A stretch of DNA of 45,003 nt from Bacteroides sp. (GTDB lineage: Bacteria > Bacteroidota > Bacteroidia > Bacteroidales > Muribaculaceae), in contig JAAVDB010000018.1 of the NCBI GenBank assembly GCA_014802015.1, forward strand, positions 1 through 45,003. The letters run 5' to 3'. How positions within the stretch are numbered: the first letter of the stretch is position 1; each line of letters begins with the position of its first letter. Below are positions 7,620 through 16,005 of the stretch, piece by piece. A program made the translations under genes and the position numbers. Below the pieces are notes generated by a model. It was given only the letters and a program-made list of their open reading frames with translations. It had not been told where the DNA came from and searched no databases.

Positions 7620-9725
7620 TCAATAATGCAGCACATTCCATAGTGAGCGTACACGCGATTCCGGATCCCAACGATCATCAAAAGTCCAGCGTGCATTTAC
7701 CTCATGGTATAACGGCGACTGCTCCGACTTGTCAAAATTATCGGCGAGCCATCCGCTATGTCCCCCCTCACGTGTACAGTTGAGATAATAGACACGCTTG
7801 CCCCACGGACACGGGTCGAGCACCTTGTCTGTGTAGGCATATCGAATATCCTCGTCAAGCACACGTTCGCTCAAATGACAGTTCATCAGGAAAAACTGCG
7901 AGTCGTGGTGATAACGACCGAGCGGAGACGGTGTCTGAGAGTCGAAATCAGAATCTGTTATGACCAGTTTACGCGACTTGTCGCCACGTCCGTCATGCCA
8001 GATGAGCGCATGGCCGTCACCGAGAAATTTACATCTCGTAGCGAAGCACCATCCGCGCGGACACAGGAAGTCAACTCCTTTGCAGCGTATATCGAGATCG
8101 GCATGATAATACATACCTCCGTCCGACACCTTGCTCCACAGCGACAAGGCATCATTTCCATCTGCCCAGACGTTGCAGTTGACAATTATAGTACGCGTGC
8201 CACGTCCGAATATCGCCATCTGATGTGTGGTGGTCTTCTCTACTGTCGTACCGTAATTATTATACACGGTCATGCCGCTAATCACACAGTCGTCCGCACC
8301 CTCCTGAAGCACTATCACGCCATTACCGACAGGTTTACCGTTGTACATAGCATTTTTAGGAACATCCGAATGCTTCTCGGCAAGGACAAGGACTGTGCTG
8401 TCACGATTCTCTCCCACAAGCACGATATTGGGACGGTCTATAATGACTTTCTGATTATAGGTTCCGTTCTTGACAAGAATCTTATAGGGGTCGACCGGCG
8501 ACAGCGGAGCCTTAGCTATAGCATCCTGAATCGATCCGCCGGGATACACCACCGTATCAAACGCTTTCTCGTCGACGGCATCTCGTCGGTCGAGATTCAT
8601 AATGCCCCTCTCATTACCGCCCGGGCCGTTAAGATCTATCTTCTCCTTATGCTCGGGATCATAACGGTCAGCCCATTCGTCATACATATCATACAGCATA
8701 GCCACACTATTGCTGTACCATCCGTAGCCATTGCGACGCTCATACCCTATCTGGTGGAGGTGACGGCGGGGAATGCCGTCACGATCGCATACATACGGCT
8801 CACCATACACAAGGTCATAAAATCTGGCCCACATAGCCGGAGCATCAGCGTCAGCGATAATCTTTGCGTCAAACTGACCTCTGTCATTGACACGCTCATA
8901 TCTGTAACCCGTGATCTTGTGATCATCAAGCCAGCGCATCGCGGCATGCACTGAGCGCTTGATACGCATGTCAGGGTCAGGGATATGCATGAGCAGACGC
9001 AGTATTCCGACCGACTCATTCGATCCGTATGACGGCAGCTCGTATGCACGTGCCGGGGCGGGAGCATACGTATCACGATCATGCTGCTGACACCACACCG
9101 TGAGTTTGCCGTCTGTCACAATCTGAGTGGCCAGTATGCATTCCACTCCGCGATAGAACGATTCCATGAGTTTACGTCTGTACCCCTCAGGCATCAGTCC
9201 GGGAGCGTCATACGGCTCCATGCCGTACATCAGGTCGCGTATCACCGTCATCGTGCCGATCATGGCATTATCGTTATAAGTGATATGAATCTGATAGCCG
9301 CGGTTTTCGGGCCAGAATTGCGGCCAACCGCCGTTGTCATACTGTCCTGCGAGCAGAAAATCTATTCCTTTATGAAAAGCATCACGATACTTCTCCTCAC
9401 CCGTAGCCTTGTACAAACGGGCCAGATAGCCTAACTGTACGATAGTGGCATCATTATCGGTTGTCGAATCATCTCGACGCCCCTTCTCGGCCTCAATGCG
9501 TGCTCGCGAGGTCTCATCAAGTTCGCGCGCCATGTCTATATTCTTGGGCCAGCCTCCGGTCACGCGCTGATACAACAGCACCTGATCTCCTATACGGCGT
9601 GCTTCTTCAGTAGCAAAAAAATTCATATCCGTGCATCTCAGCTCGGCGTTTTTCTTTTTGGCACTGACGCCTGTGGCAGTGATAGCTATACTCAATACGG
9701 ATATACAAATTGTTTTCAGATTCAT
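7620..9725 (-). CDS. Secreted pectate lyase (PL10) fused to CE8-like pectin methylesterase
   Basis: Predicted 701-residue secreted enzyme. The frame is open further upstream to 9914, but the ATG at 9723-9725 starts a clean signal peptide (MNLKTICISVLSIAITATG...SA), so I place the start there. Residues about 30-345 are a PL10-type pectate lyase domain with GGWPKNIDMA, NGGWPQFWP, a conserved Arg-rich region GYRYERVNDRGQFDAK and YGWYSNSVAMLYD. Residues about 385-690 are a right-handed beta-helix like CE8 pectin methylesterases: GGSIQDAI, VKNGTYNQKV, then ADGNDAL, VDFLCPRGWCF and LGRYHHDSQFF where classic CE8 has QDTL, DFIFG and LGRPW. It would demethylate and cleave homogalacturonan. It is divergent from the GH28 gene. 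Confidence 0.88.
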   Translation of the reverse strand: MNLKTICISVLSIAITATGVSAKKKNAELRCTDMNFFATEEARRIGDQVLLYQRVTGGWPKNIDMARELDETSRARIEAEKGRRDDSTTDNDATIVQLGYLARLYKATGEEKYRDAFHKGIDFLLAGQYDNGGWPQFWPENRGYQIHITYNDNAMIGTMTVIRDLMYGMEPYDAPGLMPEGYRRKLMESFYRGVECILATQIVTDGKLTVWCQQHDRDTYAPAPARAYELPSYGSNESVGILRLLMHIPDPDMRIKRSVHAAMRWLDDHKITGYRYERVNDRGQFDAKIIADADAPAMWARFYDLVYGEPYVCDRDGIPRRHLHQIGYERRNGYGWYSNSVAMLYDMYDEWADRYDPEHKEKIDLNGPGGNERGIMNLDRRDAVDEKAFDTVVYPGGSIQDAIAKAPLSPVDPYKILVKNGTYNQKVIIDRPNIVLVGENRDSTVLVLAEKHSDVPKNAMYNGKPVGNGVIVLQEGADDCVISGMTVYNNYGTTVEKTTTHQMAIFGRGTRTIIVNCNVWADGNDALSLWSKVSDGGMYYHADLDIRCKGVDFLCPRGWCFATRCKFLGDGHALIWHDGRGDKSRKLVITDSDFDSQTPSPLGRYHHDSQFFLMNCHLSERVLDEDIRYAYTDKVLDPCPWGKRVYYLNCTREGGHSGWLADNFDKSEQSPLYHEVNARWTFDDRWDPESRVRSLWNVLHY

Positions 9726-9746
9726 GGTATTACTATTATGGACGCA

Positions 9747-9805
9747 CAAAAATACACAAAAAACCACGTACAGACACTCTAATCGGAAAATTTTATGTAA
9801 TTTTG
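9747..9805. promoter_or_regulatory. Divergent promoter region of the pectin lyase and GH28 genes
   Basis: The 128-nt gap holds a -7 match on each strand: TATTTTTG on the minus strand (9747-9754), 22 nt from the lyase ATG, and TAATTTTG on the plus strand (9798-9805), 49 nt before the GH28 ATG. Neither has a clear TTTG -33 element at normal spacing, which would fit activator-dependent expression, but that is inference. Confidence 0.45.
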
Positions 9806-9853
9806 GCACATAGTTCTCTCTTCCAGTATATCGATAAACCTTAATATAACTCC

Positions 9854-11269
9854 ATGAAAAAAATTCTATTATCCGCAATGATGCTGGGACTGTCTCTGAC
9901 AGCCTTTTCCTCACCGGCGGTGCCCGTGACTCCCGCTCAAGCCTGGGACAGTATCTATCCCTCAGTCGAGGCGCAGATCAAAGCTCCGCAATTTCGCGAC
10001 AAAGATTACAAACTGCTTGATTACGGTAAAAAGTCCGACACCAAGGGCTATCTCTATACCGAGCTTATCAACTCGGTTATCGACCGCTGCTCGTCCGAGG
10101 GAGGTGGCCGCGTAGTTATACCCGCCGGCACATGGTTCACCGGCCCTATCACCCTAAAAAGCAATGTAAATCTGCATCTTGAAGAGGGTGCCACACTGCT
10201 CTTCACTCCCGATCTGAAAGAGTATCCCATCGTGCTCACACGTTGGGAGGGTATGGACTGCTACAACTACCAGCCTATGATCTATGCTTACGAGCAGACT
10301 AACATAGCCATTACCGGCAAGGGTACTATTGACGGTGGAGCCGAGAACGCAAACTGGTGGCGCATGTGCGGAGCTGTAAAATATGGATTTGAATTTGACA
10401 AGGGCATCATCTCCCAGCGCATAGGCCGTCCGCAGCTCATGGAGTGGAACGAGAACGGCACTCCCGTCGAACAGCGCATCATGGGTGACGGTTACGGTAT
10501 GCGTGTCCAGCTCGTCAATCCCGTAAAGTGTACCAATGTGCTCATCGAAGGTGTTACACTGCTCCGCTCACCGTTCTGGGTGATACACCCGCTGCTCTGT
10601 CAGAACCTTACCGTACGTGGCGTACACATCCAGAATGATGGGCCCAATGGTGACGGTTGCGATCCCGAGTCATGCAAGAACGTTCTCATCGAGGACTGCT
10701 TCTTTGACACCGGCGATGACTGCATCGCTATCAAGAGCGGACGTAACCGCGACGGCCGTACCTGGAATATACCCACAGAAAATGTCATCGTACGCAACTG
10801 TCGTATGAAGAACGGTCACGGCGGTGTGGTGGTCGGCTCTGAGATTTCAGGCGGTTTCCGCAACCTGTTTGTCGAAAACTGTATAATGGATTCACCCGAA
10901 CTTGAGCGTGTGATACGCATCAAGACCAATTCATGTCGCGGTGGCGTGATCGAAGATATTTTCGTACGCAATGTCACTGTAGGTCAGTGCAAAGAGGCTG
11001 TGCTCAAGATCAATCTCGTATACGAACAGCGTGAGAAGTGCGACCGCAGCTTCCCCCCGACTGTTCAGAATGTATATCTTGAGAATGTCACATGCAATAA
11101 AAGTAAGTTCGGAGTCAAGATCGAAGGTTTCGAGGACCTGTGCAATATTCACAACGTAGAGGTCAAGAACTGCAAATTTGACGGCGTCACCTCCGGCGGC
11201 AACTCTCTCACCGGTAAGTATGACAACGTAAACTTCGACAATCTTGTCATCAACGGAGTGAAATTATAA
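9854..11269 (+). CDS. GH28 family polygalacturonase / rhamnogalacturonan hydrolase
   Basis: A 471-residue exported beta-helix glycosidase. A signal peptide spans residues 1-20 (MKKILLSAMM...AFSSPA). GH28 catalytic motifs are present: NGDGCDPES (265-273, replacing NTDG), GDDCIAIKSG with Asp288-Asp289, NGHGGVVVGSE (320-330, GHG motif) and IRIKTN for substrate carboxylate binding. It hydrolyses galacturonan or rhamnogalacturonan backbones; whether endo or exo cannot be told. It is transcribed divergently from the PL10-CE8 enzyme. The Asp in NGDG rather than NTDG is common in bacterial exo-type members, but that is recollection, not measured here. Confidence 0.93.
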   Translation: MKKILLSAMMLGLSLTAFSSPAVPVTPAQAWDSIYPSVEAQIKAPQFRDKDYKLLDYGKKSDTKGYLYTELINSVIDRCSSEGGGRVVIPAGTWFTGPITLKSNVNLHLEEGATLLFTPDLKEYPIVLTRWEGMDCYNYQPMIYAYEQTNIAITGKGTIDGGAENANWWRMCGAVKYGFEFDKGIISQRIGRPQLMEWNENGTPVEQRIMGDGYGMRVQLVNPVKCTNVLIEGVTLLRSPFWVIHPLLCQNLTVRGVHIQNDGPNGDGCDPESCKNVLIEDCFFDTGDDCIAIKSGRNRDGRTWNIPTENVIVRNCRMKNGHGGVVVGSEISGGFRNLFVENCIMDSPELERVIRIKTNSCRGGVIEDIFVRNVTVGQCKEAVLKINLVYEQREKCDRSFPPTVQNVYLENVTCNKSKFGVKIEGFEDLCNIHNVEVKNCKFDGVTSGGNSLTGKYDNVNFDNLVINGVKL

Positions 11270-11290
11270 TACCCATTATATATATGTATA

Positions 11291-11320
11291 CAGCGGGTCG
11301 GCGATATTGCCGACCCGCTG
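11291..11320 (+). terminator. Terminator of the GH28 gene
   Basis: Perfect 12-bp stem CAGCGGGTCGGC with a 6-nt loop (GATATT), 21 nt after the GH28 stop, followed by ACTTTATATATTAATATTTTTT. Confidence 0.85.
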
Positions 11321-11379
11321 ACTTTATATATTAATATTTTTTAGAGTACCCGGGCAGGAATCCTGCACATGCGTCAGGT

Positions 11380-11387
11380 TATATTTG
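11380..11387 (+). promoter_or_regulatory. -7 promoter box for the small acidic protein
   Basis: TATATTTG matches TAnnTTTG, 34 nt before the ATG at 11422. There is no clear -33 element; a GCAGGAATCCTGC palindrome (11354-11366) lies in the region where one would expect upstream contacts. Confidence 0.4.
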
Positions 11388-11421
11388 CATCATTAAAAAA
11401 ACAGTTTAATCCCGTCCCGTT

Positions 11422-11730
11422 ATGTCTTTTGTCAAATTCCTTCGCAATATCGCACTCTTCAATATGGTCCGTAGATGGTTTACACCAACCCGAAAGTATG
11501 AAAGAGTTGACTTCGGTTTTCGAGACGACACAAGTGCCACGATATATGGAAGTGACATCTACTATCGCACCCAAGAGTTGCAAAACCATATAGATGCACT
11601 CGAAGACGAACTCGATGATCTCGACATTATGTCCGAACGATATGATGATGTTCAGGAGCGTATCGACCTGCTCATGGATCGTATCGATGAGATCGATGAG
11701 GCCGAGGATTCATTCTACGATGATTTCTGA
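11422..11730 (+). CDS. Small acidic coiled-coil protein of unknown function
   Basis: A 102-residue protein I do not recognise. The N-terminal 30 residues are basic and partly hydrophobic (FLRNIALFNMVRRWF). A hinge with several Tyr and Asp residues follows (YGSDIYYRTQ). From about residue 52 there is a strongly acidic heptad-like helix (ELQNHIDALEDELDDLDIM, then DDVQERIDLLMDRIDEIDE) predicted to form a coiled coil. The charge split suggests a protein with a membrane- or nucleic-acid-facing basic end and an acidic rod, but that is inference. It has its own -7 box and ends 5 nt before the convergent pnuT stop. An overlapping ORF in another frame is poorer in composition. Confidence 0.7.
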   Translation: MSFVKFLRNIALFNMVRRWFTPTRKYERVDFGFRDDTSATIYGSDIYYRTQELQNHIDALEDELDDLDIMSERYDDVQERIDLLMDRIDEIDEAEDSFYDDF

Positions 11731-11735
11731 GCAGC

Positions 11736-12365
11736 CTATACCCTACCCTCCGACATCATCTTACGCCAGTTACGATAGCCTATCACAGCTATGACGGTAT
11801 AGACGGCATAGAGCACGGCATAGAGATAGATACCCTTGTAGGCATACAGTCCGATGCATACAGCATCGACAGCAATCCATGCCAGCCACTGCTCCAGATA
11901 CTTTCTCGCCAGCATCCACATGGCCACGATGCTGAGTGCGGTCGTGAATGCGTCAGCCAGCGGGACGGTGCTGTCGGTCAGATAGCGGAGACCGCAATAA
12001 AACACGCCCCACAGGACAATGAATACCGCACTTGCAGCCGCGGCACGTCTCACGGGTATACATGTGATCGGCAACTTCTCTTTATCCGACTTTTTATCCA
12101 CATCACTCCCGGCGGCATTATGAACGGCTCGTGTCCATGCAAGATAGCCGTAGACAGCGATTATGAAATAATATATATTGATGGCGAAATCAGCATATAA
12201 TCCTTTATGCAGGTATATCCACATTGATATGGTCGGCATCACGATGGATGCGAACCACAGACGTGAATCGGCATGATACTCCCACCACAGATACAGGAGA
12301 CCTATGGTAAATCCGAGTATTTCGAGTATCGTGCTCCAAGGGAGTGAAGCGAGGAAAGTGATCAT
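11736..12365 (-). CDS. pnuT: PnuC-family transporter, probable thiamine permease PnuT
   Basis: A 209-residue inner-membrane protein with seven or so hydrophobic segments and the PnuC-family hallmarks LYLWWEYHADSRLW and NIYYFIIAVYGYLAW. PnuC homologues carry nicotinamide riboside, but the family member found behind TPP riboswitches in Bacteroidota is the thiamine transporter PnuT. Here the ATG overlaps the stop of the upstream TonB receptor by four bases (ATGA), and that receptor is directly preceded by a TPP riboswitch, so thiamine is the likely substrate. A soluble loop (about residues 85-105) is rich in Lys and Asp. No thiamine pyrophosphokinase gene follows. Confidence 0.88.
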   Translation of the reverse strand: MITFLASLPWSTILEILGFTIGLLYLWWEYHADSRLWFASIVMPTISMWIYLHKGLYADFAINIYYFIIAVYGYLAWTRAVHNAAGSDVDKKSDKEKLPITCIPVRRAAAASAVFIVLWGVFYCGLRYLTDSTVPLADAFTTALSIVAMWMLARKYLEQWLAWIAVDAVCIGLYAYKGIYLYAVLYAVYTVIAVIGYRNWRKMMSEGRV

Positions 12366-14614
12366 AATGTCAGTGTTACGGTGGCAAGGACGTTGGTAGT
12401 GGCCTGTGCGGCGTAACCGGCGTATCTGTATATCACAGGTGCTCCGTTATCGACATAGTATCCTGCGCCGGAATATCCGTTATTACAGTATTTTTCGTTG
12501 AAAATGTTATAGACCGTACACCCTACACGCAGCTCCTTGACCGACGGAATATGTCTGAACGTATAGGCAAGCGAGAGGTCTGACACGAAGTATGCATCAA
12601 GCCGGGCCTCTACGCTACGGGCATTGTTCATATACTGTGAGGACACATACCTGCTCATAAGCGATGCCTCGAATCCGGCCACACGGAAATCAAAGGTGTT
12701 ATTGAAAATGAAGTCGGGTGAGAATGCTATCGGTGTATCTCCACAATCTATAGCGATGGGATTAGTCCACTCGTCCTCATAGATGTACTCCACGAAGTCA
12801 CGGATACGGTTGCGCGACAGCGTCGCATTGACTTTCCATTCAAACCAATCGAGCGGACGCAAAGCCCCCTGCATCTCGACACCCATGCGGTAAGACTTGG
12901 GCACGTTAACGCTTATGGCATTACCCGTGTCCGACAACTGTCCTGTCACCACGAGCTGATCCTTATAGTCCATCATGTACAGGTTGGCACCGAGGCTGAA
13001 AAGTGAGGAGTTATACATATATCCGGCCTCATAGTCAAACATTCTCTCGGCCTCGGGGTAGTGGTCAGGATCACTGTCGGTAAAGTTGTCGCGTGTCGGC
13101 TCCTTATGCGCCACACTCCATGAGGCGTATGCGCGATGCGCGCCATTATTGTATGCGACGCCGAGTTTAGGATTGAAAAAATTCCAGTGGCGCTGTATGT
13201 CGAGGGCAGCCATATCATCAGTGTTCCAGTCAAAATTATCACTTCTGCCACGTATGGAATAATTTATGTGACGATACTGCATGTCAGCATACGCCGACAC
13301 GGCATCCGTGATATTGTAGTCGGCACGGACAAAGACATTCGAGTCAAACTTACGCCCCTTGTTACGGTAATAAGGCTGTAGCGGATCAATCGGCCCGACA
13401 TAGTTGCGCACCCATTTGACCTGACCGAAATGTATGCCGCGATGCCAGTTGGCCGCACCCCCGCCCACAAGTACCAGAGGCCCGTTCTCATATCTGAGAT
13501 TGATTATCGCACCTCCGAAGTCATTGTCATTATTTTTAAGACGTATCAGATCGGATTTTTTTATCACATTACCATCAGCATCCGTATACGGCTGGAGCCC
13601 GTATTCGCTCAGAGTACGGTTGGTCTTGTACTGGTCATAATAACCGTCCCCCTTGGTGTAATGAAGAGTGGCGTTGAGTCGGAAGTTCTCACCAAGACCC
13701 TTGTAAAAGAGCAACTGAGAATGATGTTGGGTGAAATTATCGCACTGGTCGGCATAATAGGCAGTCTCACCGTTTGCCGCCGTATACTTGCCACACGGAT
13801 TATAACGGCGTCCATAGAGTTCCATCTCCTCTTTCGATGCATAATCCCATGCCATATATGTACGCTCCTTGCCGCCGAACATCAGCAGGCGCAGTGACAT
13901 GTCGTCACCTCGATAGGCTAATTGGCCGAGATAACTCCACAACTGAGTGAAAGCGCGATCGATATATCCGTCCGATCCGATATGACTGAATCGTGCATCC
14001 ACACTCCAGTGCCCCCCGAAGAGACCGGAAGACACCTTGACTGTCTGTTTATTGGAATTGTAGGAGCCGTATGATGCTGACACCATAGCCGAGCGCTCGT
14101 ATGACGGAGCCTCCGTAAGCATATTTACCGACGCACCGAACGCACCAGCTCCGTTGGTTGATGTCCCGGCTCCGCGCTGTATCTGTATGTCACGCAGCGA
14201 GGACGCCAGATCAGGCATATTTACCCAATATACATTATGACTCTCACTGTCATTGATGGGAACACCGTTGGCCGTAATATTGATACGTGACGCATCACTG
14301 CCTCTCACCCTCAGTCCGGTATACCCGATGCCGCCACCTGCATCCCCGGTCATAATGACCGACGGTGTCATTTCGAGCAGTGCCGGTATATCCCTACCGT
14401 CATTACGGCGGGCTATCTCCTCTTTGGATATATTGGTAAAAGCCACTGGCGTTTTCACTCCCGCACGGTTGGCGGTTACAGATACATCCTTGAGGGATAC
14501 ATGCATACTGTCCGCCACCTCTTCCGTGACAGAATCCTGGGCCGTGACGGCCATACAAGGATAGCCGGTCATGCACACAGCCATGACCGCTCCCCATGAA
14601 AATAAATCTTTCAT
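12362..14614 (-). CDS. TonB-dependent outer-membrane receptor, probable thiamine transporter (OMP-thi)
   Basis: A 750-residue outer-membrane beta-barrel. Residues 1-26 are a signal peptide (...MAVTAQ). The plug domain spans about 38-160 with VSVTANRAGVKTPVAFTNIS, GLRVRGSDASRINITANG and QRGAGTSTNGAGAFGASVN. The remainder shows alternating aromatic strands and ends in ATTNVLATVTLTL. There is no carboxypeptidase-like DUF4880/CarboxypepD N-terminal extension of the SusC type. The TPP riboswitch ends about 14 nt before its ATG, which points to thiamine or a thiamine derivative as cargo, energised by TonB. It is the first gene of an operon with pnuT. Confidence 0.9.
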   Translation of the reverse strand: MKDLFSWGAVMAVCMTGYPCMAVTAQDSVTEEVADSMHVSLKDVSVTANRAGVKTPVAFTNISKEEIARRNDGRDIPALLEMTPSVIMTGDAGGGIGYTGLRVRGSDASRINITANGVPINDSESHNVYWVNMPDLASSLRDIQIQRGAGTSTNGAGAFGASVNMLTEAPSYERSAMVSASYGSYNSNKQTVKVSSGLFGGHWSVDARFSHIGSDGYIDRAFTQLWSYLGQLAYRGDDMSLRLLMFGGKERTYMAWDYASKEEMELYGRRYNPCGKYTAANGETAYYADQCDNFTQHHSQLLFYKGLGENFRLNATLHYTKGDGYYDQYKTNRTLSEYGLQPYTDADGNVIKKSDLIRLKNNDNDFGGAIINLRYENGPLVLVGGGAANWHRGIHFGQVKWVRNYVGPIDPLQPYYRNKGRKFDSNVFVRADYNITDAVSAYADMQYRHINYSIRGRSDNFDWNTDDMAALDIQRHWNFFNPKLGVAYNNGAHRAYASWSVAHKEPTRDNFTDSDPDHYPEAERMFDYEAGYMYNSSLFSLGANLYMMDYKDQLVVTGQLSDTGNAISVNVPKSYRMGVEMQGALRPLDWFEWKVNATLSRNRIRDFVEYIYEDEWTNPIAIDCGDTPIAFSPDFIFNNTFDFRVAGFEASLMSRYVSSQYMNNARSVEARLDAYFVSDLSLAYTFRHIPSVKELRVGCTVYNIFNEKYCNNGYSGAGYYVDNGAPVIYRYAGYAAQATTNVLATVTLTL

Positions 14615-14627
14615 GCGTTAATAATTT

Positions 14628-14713
14628 TTCTTCACGCCGGTACTAACCGGATCAAGTTCCAAGGGTCTGTTCTCAGCTCCACCGCAGTAATGCAGTGACG
14701 CACCCCTAAATAT
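14628..14713 (-). promoter_or_regulatory. TPP riboswitch (THI box)
   Basis: Read on the minus strand, the aptamer shows the conserved blocks in order: GGGGTGC (14706-14700), a P3 stem CACTGC/GCGGTG closing a 6-nt loop, GCTGAGA (14677-14671), ACCCTTGGAACTTGATCC (14666-14649), and GGTTAGTACC/GGCG (14648-14635). These are the T-loop, J-regions and P4-P5 of the thiamine pyrophosphate aptamer; the one change is GAACTTGATC for the usual GAACCTGATC. The 3' edge is about 14 nt from the receptor ATG, so the switch probably acts by hiding the translation start rather than by a terminator, as no hairpin plus U-run is seen there. Confidence 0.96.
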
Positions 14714-14767
14714 GTCACGCGGAGATGGCAGGATTATGTGCTATATCTGTCATTCTCCTTGCAGGTG

Positions 14768-14775
14768 CAAAATTA
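14768..14775 (-). promoter_or_regulatory. -7 promoter box of the thiamine operon
   Basis: TAATTTTG on the minus strand, 55 nt upstream of the riboswitch. The surrounding 19-mer (14768-14786 on the plus strand) is identical to that at 5082-5100 upstream of the SulP gene. The box abuts the terminator of the preceding operon. Confidence 0.55.
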
Positions 14776-14784
14776 GTCAAAATA

Positions 14785-14836
14785 TTTCATAACCGAAGCC
14801 TCCTGAAAAATTTTTCAGGAGGCTTCGGTTATGAAA
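14785..14836 (-). terminator. Perfect 52-nt palindrome ending the rhamnogalacturonan operon
   Basis: Two perfect 26-nt halves (14785-14810 and 14811-14836, core CCGAAGCCTCCTG) with no loop spacer, 14 nt after the GH105 stop on the minus strand. The outer bases are AT-rich. It also partly overlaps the upstream region of the thiamine promoter. Confidence 0.85.
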
Positions 14837-14850
14837 GTTTTTAATCTTTG

Positions 14851-15990
14851 TTAGAGTTTATACACTTCGGTGCCGGCAAGCAGGAAACATCCGGTGCCAT
14901 AGTCATCGAAGTCCGGCTTTGAGTCGTAAGCTACAGGCTGGCCGTCCTTAGGTTCCTTACCCGTGCCCTGCACATATCCGAGATAACCGTTGGGATGCAC
15001 GGCATCCTTAACCATCGCGTTCCACGCACGTGTGATGACAGGCATATATTTATCGCGGTCAAGCAGGCCGTTACGCACACCGTATGCCATACCGTAGACA
15101 AACAGTGCTGTTCCTGTCAGTTCCTTACCTCCGAAATTGGTGGGATCGTGAAGACTAACATTCCAGAATCCGTCCTCACGCTGACATTTTACCAGAGCCT
15201 CGCACATGTCCTTGAGGTCCTTCTCATACTCCTTGCGGTGTGGATCGTCAGCCGGAAGTTCGTCAAGCACTCTGACGAGGGCAGCCACTACCCAGCCATT
15301 GCCACGTGACCAGTAGCAATCCTTGCCGTTGGGCTCCTTGTAGGGAGGTACAAAGTCTGCATCACGCCACCACAGTCCGTCTTTCTTATTATAAAGACCA
15401 CCTGCAAGCGTATTCTTTGTCCATGAATACATGTCGTAAGCCTTTTCGGCATAACGGGGATCGCCCGTTGTGGCGGACAGTTTTACAAGCGCTGGCATAC
15501 CCATCTGTATGGCATCGATCCATGTCCAGTCACCTACCTGAGGAGTATTGACGAGCATATTCATCGTGCCTTTGGTCTTGGTGAGACGGTTAGGCTCGGG
15601 ACACAGACGATAGAGATCGATATAGACCTGCGATGCGCAATAGTTGTCAGCATTGCGTGTGGCGGTATCGTCACGGCGCATACCCCACTTGAATCCGTCA
15701 GCCCAGTCGGTAGCATAATCGAGATAACGGTTGGCCGGATATATCGAATGAAGTGCCATCAGACCCTCGAAATACACCGCACGGGTCCAGATATTAGCCT
15801 CATAAACCTTCTTACGAGAATAGTACGGAATGCCGAGCAGCGGATCGGGATGATTCTTCAGATACAGGTCATTGACTTTAATCAGCGTCTTGAGTATCTC
15901 CTCGCGAGGTTGCAATTCCTCTGCACAGACTGTGATAGTCGATAGCATCGCCATTGCGACGATCAGACATTTTGATAGGATATGTCTCAT
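14851..15990 (-). CDS. GH105 unsaturated rhamnogalacturonyl hydrolase (GH88-like)
   Basis: A 379-residue exported (alpha/alpha)6-barrel enzyme with signal peptide (residues 1-23). Family features include ANIWTRAVYFEGLMAL (65-80), NADNYCASQVYIDLY (113-127), WTWIDAIQMGMPALVKL with the candidate catalytic Asp159, and YWSRGNGWVVAALVRVL. GH105 enzymes remove the 4,5-unsaturated uronic acid left by pectate or rhamnogalacturonan lyases. It lies 15 nt downstream of the GH106 gene and is the last gene before the 14785-14836 terminator, so it is translated from the same message. GH88 is the close alternative; the pectin context favours GH105. Confidence 0.9.
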   Translation of the reverse strand: MRHILSKCLIVAMAMLSTITVCAEELQPREEILKTLIKVNDLYLKNHPDPLLGIPYYSRKKVYEANIWTRAVYFEGLMALHSIYPANRYLDYATDWADGFKWGMRRDDTATRNADNYCASQVYIDLYRLCPEPNRLTKTKGTMNMLVNTPQVGDWTWIDAIQMGMPALVKLSATTGDPRYAEKAYDMYSWTKNTLAGGLYNKKDGLWWRDADFVPPYKEPNGKDCYWSRGNGWVVAALVRVLDELPADDPHRKEYEKDLKDMCEALVKCQREDGFWNVSLHDPTNFGGKELTGTALFVYGMAYGVRNGLLDRDKYMPVITRAWNAMVKDAVHPNGYLGYVQGTGKEPKDGQPVAYDSKPDFDDYGTGCFLLAGTEVYKL

Positions 15991-16005
15991 TATGGTATTA
16001 TTGAT

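Noticed and set aside
7758-8954. 398-codon open frame on the plus strand opposite the pectate lyase/esterase gene
   Set aside because: It is antisense to a secure gene, has no recognisable domains and no promoter of its own; its open state follows from codon bias.
9726-9914. 63-residue N-terminal extension of the PL10-CE8 enzyme
   Set aside because: It would overlap the start of GH28 on the other strand and hide the signal peptide that begins at the internal ATG.
11736-12365. PnuC as a nicotinamide riboside transporter
   Set aside because: The four-base overlap with a receptor gene directly under a TPP riboswitch makes thiamine (PnuT) more likely.
12362-14614. SusC-type glycan receptor belonging to the pectin locus
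   Set aside because: There is no SusD partner, no SusC N-terminal extension, and the TPP riboswitch points to thiamine.
14720-14760. 12-codon leader ORF (MTDIAHNPAISA) before the TPP riboswitch, with AAGGAG upstream
   Set aside because: Too short to distinguish from chance, purine-rich ribosome sites carry little weight in this phylum, and the riboswitch already explains the control.
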